A stretch of 5,733 nucleotides of DNA, from NCBI GenBank assembly GCA_964472275.1, contig CAYYJN010000087.1:1-5733 (forward strand). The letters run 5' to 3'. This document shows positions 1-5,048 of the stretch, piece by piece. How positions within the stretch are numbered: the stretch's first letter is position 1; the number at the start of each line of letters is the position of its first letter. The translations under genes were made by a program, and so were the position numbers. Origin of the DNA: JAFDVN01 sp964472275 (GTDB lineage: Bacteria > Acidobacteriota > Holophagae > Holophagales > Holophagaceae). The notes under the pieces were generated by a model that had not been told where the DNA came from, searched no databases, and saw nothing but the letters and a program-made list of their open reading frames with translations.

Positions 1-266
1 TGCCGCCGCCGTTCGTCTCGGCGGGCGCAGTCAAGGCCGCCAAGGATGATCACGCGCAGGCTGCCGCGCCCGTGAAGGCCCACGCACAAGCGCCCGCCGC
101 CGTGAATCGGACCCCCGCGGTGGAGGCGCTCGTCCACGCCGCGCCCGCCACGCATCCCGCCGCGCGCGGACCGGTGTCCGAGCGTCCCGCGCCAACCGGC
201 GTCCGCCCGGTCGAACCTGCCTCACGACGGCCCGCGCCCGGGTCCGAGGATGGGGAGGAAGAATGA
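1..266 (+). CDS. C-terminal tail of an upstream protein (5' partial), PilN/GspL position
   Basis: An open frame enters from the left edge (first full codon at position 3) and ends at TGA 264-266. There is no stop upstream in this frame, so the gene starts outside the window; the GTG at 72 is internal and not a credible start. The visible 87 residues are rich in Ala, Pro, Val and Arg and end in an acidic GSEDGEEE. They show no membrane segment or recognisable domain and look like a disordered extension. The stop overlaps the next start as ATGA (263-266), so translation is probably coupled. In pilMNOPQ-type operons the gene before pilO is pilN, which makes a PilN/GspL-like inner-membrane protein the best guess. 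That identity rests on position only. A long A/P-rich tail would be unusual for PilN, so another upstream gene is possible. Confidence 0.6.
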   Translation, partial: PPPFVSAGAVKAAKDDHAQAAAPVKAHAQAPAAVNRTPAVEALVHAAPATHPAARGPVSERPAPTGVRPVEPASRRPAPGSEDGEEE

Positions 267-853
267 GCCCGCTCCTCAGCCGCAGCCTCAAGGCCAGCCG
301 AGGCCGCCTCATCGCGGGGGGCGCGCTCCTGCTGCTCGCCATGCTGGTCGCCGTCTTCCTACTTCCTGATGCCTCCACCACGCTGGAGCAGAAGCTCCGG
401 GCCAAATCCGCCGCCGAGACCGCCCGGGATAAGCAGACGCAGCGCCTCGCGGATCTCCAGCACCTTTCCGACCGCATCCAGCGCGGTCAGCAGACGCTCG
501 CGGATCTGGAAGCCCGCCTGCCCAAGGGCAGCACCGGCGAATTGCAATGGCAGCTCAGCGGCGTGCTCCATGACCTCAGCGCCAAGGCCGGCGTGCAACT
601 CCAGACCGTGAAGTACGGCCAGCCTTCCAAGGAGGAATCGAAGGGCACGGGCCTGGAAACGATCCAGGTGGAGTTCACCGTGTCGGGCCTCTACCCCGGC
701 ATCAAGACCTTCATGCGCGATCTGGAAGGCTCGGGCCTGCCCTTCGCAGTGGAGGACGCGCGGCTCGAAGAAAGCCCCGAGGGCGCGCGGCTCACGGGCA
801 TGCTGCGGGCCTTTCGCAAGACGGCGCAGGCCGATTCCGGAGACGGCGCATGA
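263..853 (+). CDS. pilO: PilO/GspM-like inner-membrane assembly protein
   Basis: This 196-residue protein has the bitopic layout of PilO/GspM. A short basic cytoplasmic N-terminus (residues 1-15) is followed by one membrane helix (about 17-35, ALLLLAMLVAVFLL). Next comes a heptad-like charged helix likely to form a coiled coil (about 40-86), then a compact alpha/beta periplasmic part (about 90-185) containing GLETIQVEFTVSGLYPGIKTFM, here split as GLETIQVEFTV and SGLYPGIKTFM, which resembles the PilO ferredoxin-like fold. In this family PilO pairs with PilN in the inner membrane and links the cytoplasmic motor platform to PilP and the secretin. The start is fixed by a strong Shine-Dalgarno, GGAGG at 254-258, four bases before ATG 263, and by the ATGA overlap with the preceding gene. 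Its own stop overlaps the next start as ATGA (850-853). It could equally be named GspM, as the two are structural homologues and the operon mixes both types. Confidence 0.8.
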   Translation: MSPLLSRSLKASRGRLIAGGALLLLAMLVAVFLLPDASTTLEQKLRAKSAAETARDKQTQRLADLQHLSDRIQRGQQTLADLEARLPKGSTGELQWQLSGVLHDLSAKAGVQLQTVKYGQPSKEESKGTGLETIQVEFTVSGLYPGIKTFMRDLEGSGLPFAVEDARLEESPEGARLTGMLRAFRKTAQADSGDGA

Positions 854-1491
854 GCGGCGAGGCGCTGGATCTCAAACAGCTCCTCCAGGAGCTGAAGACC
901 AATCGGCGGACTCAAGCCGCGCTGGGCGCCTTCGCGCTCGTGCTGGGCTGGATGGTGTGGACGCTCGCCAGCGACGACGCGCCGAAGCCCCGCGCCGCGC
1001 AGACGGCCGTCTCCGGCTCCATGGACCCGCGCCAGGTGCAGGCGCTCCGCAAGCTGCCGGACCTTGCCGCGCTGGACAAGGCGGGTGAGCTGCCGCCCGC
1101 GCCCAAGCTCGTGCGCGATCTCTTCGTCTTCGACGCGCCCAAGCCGCCCCCCCCGCCGGTGAAGCCGCCGCCTCCTCCACCGCCGCCCACGCCCGAGCAG
1201 CTCGAACAGATGCGCGTCGCCCAGGACAAGCAGTCCGAGCTGGCGATGGTCAACGGCAGCCTGCGCTACCTGGGCTACATGGACGGCTCGCCCGCGGGCA
1301 CCATCGGCGCGTTCATGAAGGGCGAGGAGCCCGTCACCCTGACCATCGGCAGCCTCTACAACGGCGACTGGAAGCTCGTTTCCGTCACCGACACGAGCGC
1401 GCGATTCCAGAACACGAAGTACGCCGACCTCTCCGCCACGCTGAACGCCAGCGACAGCAGCGCGCCCGCCGCCGCGGCCAACAATTTCTGA
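850..1491 (+). CDS. PilP/GspC-like periplasmic connector with polyproline linker
   Basis: This 213-residue protein has a cytoplasmic N-terminus (1-22), one membrane helix (about 23-40) and a flexible periplasmic stretch. A proline linker follows (97-115: five prolines, VK, then eight prolines). The C-terminal beta-rich domain (about 132-197) contains LRYLGYMDG, GAFMKGEEPVTL and WKLVSVTDTSARFQ. That domain pattern fits the PilP/GspC homology region, which in the family docks onto the N-domains of the secretin and ties the outer-membrane gate to the inner-membrane platform. A lipobox, typical of proteobacterial PilP, is absent; the membrane anchor makes it topologically GspC-like. It starts at an ATGA overlap with the PilO-like gene, with GGAG at 839-842 seven bases upstream. 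The proline runs would be expected to need EF-P for smooth translation. The C8 run at 1147-1154 is a possible slippage site. Confidence 0.75.
   Translation: MSGEALDLKQLLQELKTNRRTQAALGAFALVLGWMVWTLASDDAPKPRAAQTAVSGSMDPRQVQALRKLPDLAALDKAGELPPAPKLVRDLFVFDAPKPPPPPVKPPPPPPPPTPEQLEQMRVAQDKQSELAMVNGSLRYLGYMDGSPAGTIGAFMKGEEPVTLTIGSLYNGDWKLVSVTDTSARFQNTKYADLSATLNASDSSAPAAAANNF
1147..1154 (+). repeat. C8 homopolymer tract inside the PilP/GspC-like gene
   Basis: Eight consecutive C residues lie in the codons for the first proline run (residues 99-102 of the connector protein). A gain or loss of one base would frameshift the protein before its secretin-docking domain. The second proline run is encoded with mixed CCG, CCT, CCA and CCC codons, so the protein-level proline content does not require a homopolymer. 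Whether the tract actually varies cannot be judged from one sequence. Confidence 0.6.
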
Positions 1492-1527
1492 CCCTGAAGC
1501 CCGCCAAGCCCGACCACGAGTGATCCC

Positions 1528-3810
1528 ATGACCCGACGCCCCTTCGCCCTCACCCGCCCCGCGGCCGCCGTCCTGCTGCTCGCGGCGGGCCTCGGCTGCT
1601 CGCTGCACAAAGCCAACACCCTCTACGAGGCGGGCGATTACGAAGGCGCCCACGAAGCCTACCGCCAGGTCGTGGAGTCGAACCCCGGCAATGTGAAGGC
1701 GAAGATCGGCCTCCGCCGCACCGCCGAACTCGCTTCCCAGGCCCATGTGGCCAAGGCCAAGAGCCTGGAGGCCCACGGCGGCAGCGATGAGGACATCAAG
1801 GCGGAATTGGGCAAGGCCCTCGTCTTCAACCTGGACAACCAGATCGCCCAGGATTGGCTCGTGCGGATCAAGGCCAAGGAGGACCGCGCCAAGGCCGCCG
1901 CCCAGGAGGACCTGGAGCAGGCGCAGGCCGAAGCCGCCCAGACCACCGCGCTCCAGATCAACCCGCGCTCCATCGAAGGCGTGGACCTCACCTTCTCCCG
2001 CCGCACGAGCCTGCGTGAGATCTTCAGCACCCTCGCCAAAGCCTCGGGCGTGAACATCCTGCTCCACTCCAGCTTCCAGGACGCCTCCGTGTCCGTGGAC
2101 CTGAAGGGCCTCAGCTTCCAGAAGGCGCTGGACACGCTGATGCTCCAGAACGACCTGTTCTACCGGGTGGTGGACACGAACACGATCATGGTGTTCAAGA
2201 ACACGGCGCAGAACCGCGAGCAGTACGAGAACCAGATCATCAAGACCTTCTACCTCTCCAACGCCGATCCCCAGGACATCCGCCAGTCCCTCACGGCGCT
2301 CATGCCCCAGCTCCGCGTGTTCACCGACAAGCGCATGAACGCGGTGATCGTGAAAGCCCGCCCGACGGAACTGGCCATCGCCAACCGCGTCATCGAGCAG
2401 TTGGACAAGTCCCTGCCCGAAGTCATGGTCTATGTGCAGCTCATGGAAGTGACCGAGAACAACCTCGCGAAGGTGGGCCTGCTGCCCGTCATCGGCCCCG
2501 GCGACGACAGCGGCGTCTACCGCATGGGCGCCACCACCATCAACTTGAACGGCTCCGGGCTCAACACCAACACGGGCACCTTGAGCATCCCCCGCGCGAA
2601 CATCCAGTTCCTCTTCCCGAGCCTCGCCCTCGACTTCCTCAAGAGCAACGGCGACGCGCGCCTCGTGGCCAACCCCAATGTGCGCGTGCTGAGCGGCGAG
2701 ACCGGCAAGATCAACATCGGCGAAAAGGTCAGCACCACCCAAAGCTCCATCGGCATCCCGAGCGCGGGCGGCTCCGGCACGACCGGCGGCACGCCCAGCC
2801 CCATCGGCGGACTCGGCGGCATCACCGGCGCCATCGGCCAGACCTCCTACAACTACGAGGATGTGGGCGTGAAGATCGAAGTCACGCCGCGCGTCCACTT
2901 CAACGACGAGGTGACGCTCAAGATCAAGGCCTCGGTGACGACGCTCAAGGCCGGTTCCACGCCGGGCCGTCCCGACCTCGGCAACCGCGACATCGAGACC
3001 GTTACGCGCCTCAAGGACGGCGAGACCGCCATCTTCGGCGGCCTGCTGAAGGACGAGGAGCAGAAGCAGCTCCAGGGCGTGTGGGGCCTCACCGACATCC
3101 CCCTGATCGGCTCGCTCTTCGGCAACACGAACACGAACAAGGCGAAGACCGATGTGATCATGACCCTGCGCTGCGTGCTGGTCCGCAAGCCCAGCATCAC
3201 GCCCCAGGATCTGGAAGCCTTCAACCCCGACGACGCCGCCGTGAAGTCCGGCCCCTTCGCGCCCAAGACGCCCAAGGCCGCGCCGGGCAAGGACGCCCAA
3301 GGAGCGGTCGGAACCACCACCGCGGCGCCCGCGGGTCAGCCTGCCGCCCAGCCCGCGACACAACCTGCGGCGGCGCCGCAGGCTCCCACGGCTCCGCCCA
3401 GCGCCCAGCGCGGGCCGGACGCTTCGGACCTCGTCTTCTTCATCTCGCCTTCCACCGCGAACCTGCTGAAGAACGACAAGGTGGAGGCCACCCTCTCCGT
3501 CAGCGGCGGCCAGGGCCTCAGCAGCGGCTACCTCGATCTCCAGATCCCGCCCGGGATGAAGCTCGTCAGCGTCGTGCCCGGCGACTTCCTCGGCGGCAGC
3601 GCGATCCAGCAAGCGCCAGGCCCCAACGGCACGGTGCGGCTCTCCTTCACGCGCTCCGGCGCGGGCCAGGACAGCGGCACCCTCGCCGCCGTCACGCTCC
3701 AGGCGGTGGACAGCGGCAACCAGCCCTTGCTCATCCAGGGCGGACAGTTCCTGGCGGGGACGAATCCCATCAGCGCCCGCTGGGTGAACGCGCTTTTCAC
3801 GGTGCAGTAG
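1528..3810 (+). CDS. gspD: Secretin (GspD/PilQ family), lipoprotein-type, with TPR-like N-terminus and cohesin-like C-terminus
   Basis: This 760-residue outer-membrane secretin would form the gated ring through which substrate or pilus passes. Residues 1-23 are a basic, hydrophobic signal peptide ending in GLGC; Cys24 is a probable lipidation site, although Gly at -3 is not the usual Leu. Residues 32-70 (LYEAGDYEGAHEAYRQVV) look like a TPR, followed by an Ala/Glu/Lys-rich helix (about 71-141). An STN/N1-type domain spans about 152-225 and a NolW-like N-domain about 238-310. The secretin core (about 310-556) shows DARLVANPNVRVLSGE, a Gly-rich gate loop (411-433), YEDVGVKIEVTPRV and the signature around GLTDIPLIGSLF (520-531). 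An Ala/Pro/Gln linker (about 570-632) leads to a beta-sandwich-like domain (633-760) resembling cohesin. AMIN domains of canonical PilQ are not seen. The start follows a weak GAG (1518-1520), 36 bases after the previous stop, and is supported by the signal peptide. Confidence 0.92.
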   Translation: MTRRPFALTRPAAAVLLLAAGLGCSLHKANTLYEAGDYEGAHEAYRQVVESNPGNVKAKIGLRRTAELASQAHVAKAKSLEAHGGSDEDIKAELGKALVFNLDNQIAQDWLVRIKAKEDRAKAAAQEDLEQAQAEAAQTTALQINPRSIEGVDLTFSRRTSLREIFSTLAKASGVNILLHSSFQDASVSVDLKGLSFQKALDTLMLQNDLFYRVVDTNTIMVFKNTAQNREQYENQIIKTFYLSNADPQDIRQSLTALMPQLRVFTDKRMNAVIVKARPTELAIANRVIEQLDKSLPEVMVYVQLMEVTENNLAKVGLLPVIGPGDDSGVYRMGATTINLNGSGLNTNTGTLSIPRANIQFLFPSLALDFLKSNGDARLVANPNVRVLSGETGKINIGEKVSTTQSSIGIPSAGGSGTTGGTPSPIGGLGGITGAIGQTSYNYEDVGVKIEVTPRVHFNDEVTLKIKASVTTLKAGSTPGRPDLGNRDIETVTRLKDGETAIFGGLLKDEEQKQLQGVWGLTDIPLIGSLFGNTNTNKAKTDVIMTLRCVLVRKPSITPQDLEAFNPDDAAVKSGPFAPKTPKAAPGKDAQGAVGTTTAAPAGQPAAQPATQPAAAPQAPTAPPSAQRGPDASDLVFFISPSTANLLKNDKVEATLSVSGGQGLSSGYLDLQIPPGMKLVSVVPGDFLGGSAIQQAPGPNGTVRLSFTRSGAGQDSGTLAAVTLQAVDSGNQPLLIQGGQFLAGTNPISARWVNALFTVQ

Positions 3811-3811
3811 G

Positions 3812-4303
3812 GTGGGCCTCGGGCCTCGGACCTCGGGCCTCGGGAAGGGGCGGAGCCTTGGGTTCACCTTGCTCGAACTGGTCGTCACGGCGACGGTGCT
3901 GCTGATCCTCGCTTCCGCCGTGATCCCGCTGGCGAAGAACAGCCTGCGCCGCGACAAGGAGCTGGAACTGCGGCGCGACCTCCGCGAGATGCGGATGGCC
4001 ATTGATTCCTACAAGCAGGCGGTGGACCAGCAGAAGATCAAGCCGCCGCCCCAGGAGAACAACGGCTATCCGGAAACGCTCGAAGCCCTCGTGGAGGGTC
4101 AGCCCCTCACCGGCAGCCCTTCCCGCAAGATGCGCTTCCTCCGCCGCATCCCCACCGACCCCTTCACCGGCAAGGCCGAGTGGGGCCTCCGCAGCGTCAA
4201 CGACGACCCCGACAGCACCTCCTGGGGCGGCGGCAATGTCTACGATGTCTACAGCCTCGCCCCCGGCAAGGGCGCCAACGGCGTCCCCTACAAGGAGTGG
4301 TGA
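3812..4303 (+). CDS. gspG: GspG-like type II secretion pseudopilin
   Basis: This 163-residue protein begins with a class III (prepilin) signal. After a 17-residue basic, Gly-rich leader comes G17/F18 in GFTLLELVV, with Glu22 at mature position +5. A prepilin peptidase would cut after Gly17 and methylate Phe18. The hydrophobic helix runs to about residue 41, followed by the charged amphipathic helix RRDKELELRRDLREM. The C-terminal part has RRIPTDPFTGKAEW (111-124), an acidic DDPDS stretch and VYDVYSLAPG, matching the DPWG and YDVYSLG regions of GspG, where family members bind calcium. The start is GTG 3812, one base after the secretin stop. In-frame TGA at 3785-3787 and the lack of any other start before the prepilin motif make GTG the only credible choice. 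Shine-Dalgarno is poor, so coupling to secretin translation is likely. Its first codons are made of a 7-bp tandem repeat. It may be a minor rather than the major pseudopilin. Confidence 0.88.
   Translation: MGLGPRTSGLGKGRSLGFTLLELVVTATVLLILASAVIPLAKNSLRRDKELELRRDLREMRMAIDSYKQAVDQQKIKPPPQENNGYPETLEALVEGQPLTGSPSRKMRFLRRIPTDPFTGKAEWGLRSVNDDPDSTSWGGGNVYDVYSLAPGKGANGVPYKEW
3814..3841 (+). repeat. 4 x 7 bp tandem repeat (GGGCCTC) in the pseudopilin leader codons
   Basis: Four consecutive 7-bp units lie head to tail: GGGCCTC, GGGCCTC, GGACCTC, GGGCCTC, followed by GGG. They begin on the last base of the GTG start codon and encode the leader peptide residues GLGPRTSGL. Since seven is not a multiple of three, a change of one unit would shift GTG 3812 out of frame with the prepilin motif. 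No other start lies between the repeat and the hydrophobic helix. Confidence 0.85.
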
Positions 4304-4319
4304 GTCCTGGGCTTAGCGC

Positions 4320-4348
4320 TTGCCTCTCCGCCCTTCCCGCGATAAGAT
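4320..4348 (+). promoter_or_regulatory. Predicted sigma70-type promoter of tRNA-Leu
   Basis: TTGCCT (4320-4325) and TAAGAT (4343-4348) are separated by exactly 17 bases, and each matches four of six consensus positions. Transcription would start near 4354-4356, about 36 bases before the tRNA. This is a pattern match in a short intergenic gap between the pseudopilin stop and the tRNA. Confidence 0.55.
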
Positions 4349-4353
4349 TTCCG

Positions 4354-4378
4354 TTCTGGCGTCCTTCGGGAACCAGAA
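4354..4378 (+). other. UUCG-tetraloop hairpin upstream of tRNA-Leu (terminator or 5' leader structure)
   Basis: The outer stem TTCTGG (4354-4359) pairs with CCAGAA (4373-4378). After a small internal bulge, TCC (4362-4364) pairs with GGA (4369-4371) around a TTCG loop closed by C-G, the very stable cUUCGg tetraloop. The sequence after it, GGTTCTTT (4379-4386), is only partly T-rich. It may act as a weak terminator for the secretion operon. It also lies exactly where the tRNA transcript is predicted to begin, so it could instead cap the pre-tRNA 5' leader. Confidence 0.5.
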
Positions 4379-4390
4379 GGTTCTTTCACT

Positions 4391-4477
4391 GCGGATATGG
4401 CGGAATTGGTAGACGCGCTAGGTTCAGGTCCTAGTGCTCGCAAGGGCATGGGGGTTCGAGTCCCTCTATCCGCACCA
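4391..4477 (+). tRNA. tRNA-Leu, anticodon CAG, CCA encoded
   Basis: This is an 87-base class II tRNA. Acceptor strands GCGGATA (4391-4397) and TATCCGC (4467-4473) pair fully, with discriminator A and encoded CCA (4475-4477). The anticodon stem is CTAGG (4418-4422) with CCTAG (4430-4434) around the loop TTCAGGT. The anticodon is CAG at 4425-4427, which reads CUG. The long variable arm, GCTC pairing with GGGC around GCAA, is typical of leucine tRNAs. The T arm has GGGGG and CCCTC stems around TTCGAGT. CUG is a dominant leucine codon in the neighbouring genes, so this would be a heavily used tRNA. Confidence 0.97.
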
Positions 4478-4482
4478 TTCGA

Positions 4483-4510
4483 CACACGCGCCCTTTTGGG
4501 GCGCGGTGTG
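4483..4510 (+). terminator. Hairpin just after tRNA-Leu, possible terminator without U-tract
   Basis: CACAC (4483-4487) pairs with GTGTG (4506-4510), and GCGCCC (4488-4493) pairs with GGGCGC (4499-4504), around the loop TTTTG with one unpaired G (4505). This 11-bp GC-rich stem starts six bases after the tRNA CCA. No T-run follows (GAGAATAGGG), so intrinsic termination would be weak; it may instead be a 3' processing or RNA-stabilising structure. Confidence 0.5.
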
Positions 4511-4520
4511 GAGAATAGGG

Positions 4521-4586
4521 CCGAACGCGATCGCAGATCGCGTTGCGGTTTCCGGGCATCGCCCGGAAATGGCGCCTTCGGCGCCA
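4521..4586 (+). repeat. Three directly abutting palindromes with 3-base loops
   Basis: First unit, 4521-4548: CCG plus AACGCGATC (4521-4532) pairs with GATCGCGTT (4536-4544) and CGG (4546-4548), with loop GCA and one bulged G (4545). Second unit, 4549-4569: TTTCCGGGC and GCCCGGAAA with loop ATC. Third unit, 4570-4586: TGGCGCC and GGCGCCA with loop TTC. There is no unpaired base between units, and the second and third stems are perfect. No protein or known RNA family was recognised here. The layout resembles REP/BIME-type or MITE-like palindromic elements, or a structured RNA with stacked hairpins. Confidence 0.7.
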
Positions 4587-4626
4587 CCACGATGAAGCTC
4601 GCATGCATCGGCATCCTGCTTCTGCT

Positions 4627-4655
4627 TTGACAAGGGCGTCCGGCCCCTTCCGGAC
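4627..4655 (+). promoter_or_regulatory. Predicted rpsO promoter: consensus -35 with inverted repeat in the spacer
   Basis: TTGACA (4627-4632) is an exact -35 consensus. A clear -10 is not visible; ACTACG or TACGAC near 4654-4661 are weak and off the ideal spacing. Between them lies the perfect inverted repeat GTCCGG (4638-4643), six bases, CCGGAC (4650-4655). An operator in this position would let a dimeric regulator block RNA polymerase. The promoter call rests mainly on the -35 box and on its place about 93 bases before rpsO. Confidence 0.4.
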
Positions 4656-4673
4656 TACGACCTTCAACCGGCG

Positions 4674-4713
4674 CGGGGCTGGGCGACAGGTGACGGGTGG
4701 AACCCCGATGGAG
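4674..4713 (+). promoter_or_regulatory. rpsO leader stem-loop next to the ribosome binding site
   Basis: CGGGG (4674-4678) can pair with CCCCG (4703-4707), enclosing 24 bases. The stem ends two bases before the Shine-Dalgarno GGAG (4710-4713), which sits six bases from ATG 4720. Ribosomal protein S15 is known to repress its own mRNA through leader structures that differ between bacterial groups. This stem is a candidate for such a site, but the S15-binding features were not identified. Confidence 0.35.
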
Positions 4714-4719
4714 CGGACC

Positions 4720-4989
4720 ATGTCCCTCAACGCCGAAAGCAAGAAGATCATCATTGACGACTTCAAGACCCACGACTCCGACACCGGGTCGCCTGAGGTC
4801 CAGGTCGCCATCCTCACCAAGCGCATCAACGACCTGACCGAGCACTTCAAGACCCACAGCAAGGACTATCACAGCCGCCGCGGCCTGATGATGATGGTCG
4901 GCCAGCGCCGCCGCCTGCTGGACTACCTGAAGCGCAAGAGCGCCGCCCGCTACGCCACGCTCATCGAGCGCCTCGGCCTGCGCCGCTAA
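4720..4989 (+). CDS. rpsO: 30S ribosomal protein S15
   Basis: This 89-residue protein matches the normal S15 length and the whole family sequence. It has SLNAESKKIIIDDFKTH at the N-terminus (residues 2-18), DTGSPEVQVAILTKRI (21-36), HFKTHSKDYHSRRGL (42-56) and RRRLLDYLK (63-71). S15 is a primary binder of the central domain of 16S rRNA, at the helix 20-22 junction, and nucleates platform assembly in the 30S subunit. ATG 4720 is chosen because MSLNAE is the family N-terminus and GGAG lies six bases upstream. An in-frame ATG at 4708, with GGTGGAA at 4696-4702, would add four residues and cannot be excluded. The gene is single, with its own promoter-like -35 upstream and a strong terminator 17 bases after the stop; pnp, a frequent rpsO neighbour, does not follow. 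Confidence 0.98.
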   Translation: MSLNAESKKIIIDDFKTHDSDTGSPEVQVAILTKRINDLTEHFKTHSKDYHSRRGLMMMVGQRRRLLDYLKRKSAARYATLIERLGLRR

Positions 4990-5006
4990 GCGACTCCTTC
5001 TTCGCG

Positions 5007-5037
5007 AAACGCCCGCCACCGGCGGGCGTTTTCGTTT
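5007..5037 (+). terminator. Intrinsic terminator of rpsO
   Basis: An 11-bp perfect stem, AAACGCCCGCC (5007-5017) with GGCGGGCGTTT (5021-5031), has the 3-base loop ACC and is followed by a T-rich tail TTTTCGTTT (5029-5037). It lies 17 bases after the rpsO stop and ends 11 bases before the NUDIX start, so it separates the two transcripts. Confidence 0.92.
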
Positions 5038-5048
5038 AGGTTCAAAGC

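Noticed and set aside
691..4002. A 1103-codon open frame on the minus strand across the connector, secretin and pseudopilin genes
   Set aside because: It is codon-aligned with the connector and secretin genes and stays open simply because they avoid TTA, CTA and TCA codons. Its product is low-complexity G/A/R/E-rich with no recognisable domain, while the + strand proteins are clear.
4391..4590. tRNA-Leu as an integration (att) site with the palindromes as element remnants
   Set aside because: No second copy of the tRNA 3' end, integrase or transposase is visible in the window.
4592..4630. Short frame ATG 4592 to TGA 4630 reading MKLACIGILLLL
   Set aside because: It looks like the start of a lipoprotein signal but stops after 12 residues, has no Shine-Dalgarno, and overlaps the -35 box at its end. 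It could be a decayed gene start; evidence is too thin to annotate.
4288..5019. A 243-codon minus-strand frame across tRNA-Leu and rpsO
   Set aside because: It runs antisense through a tRNA and a well-identified ribosomal protein gene and shows no family features.
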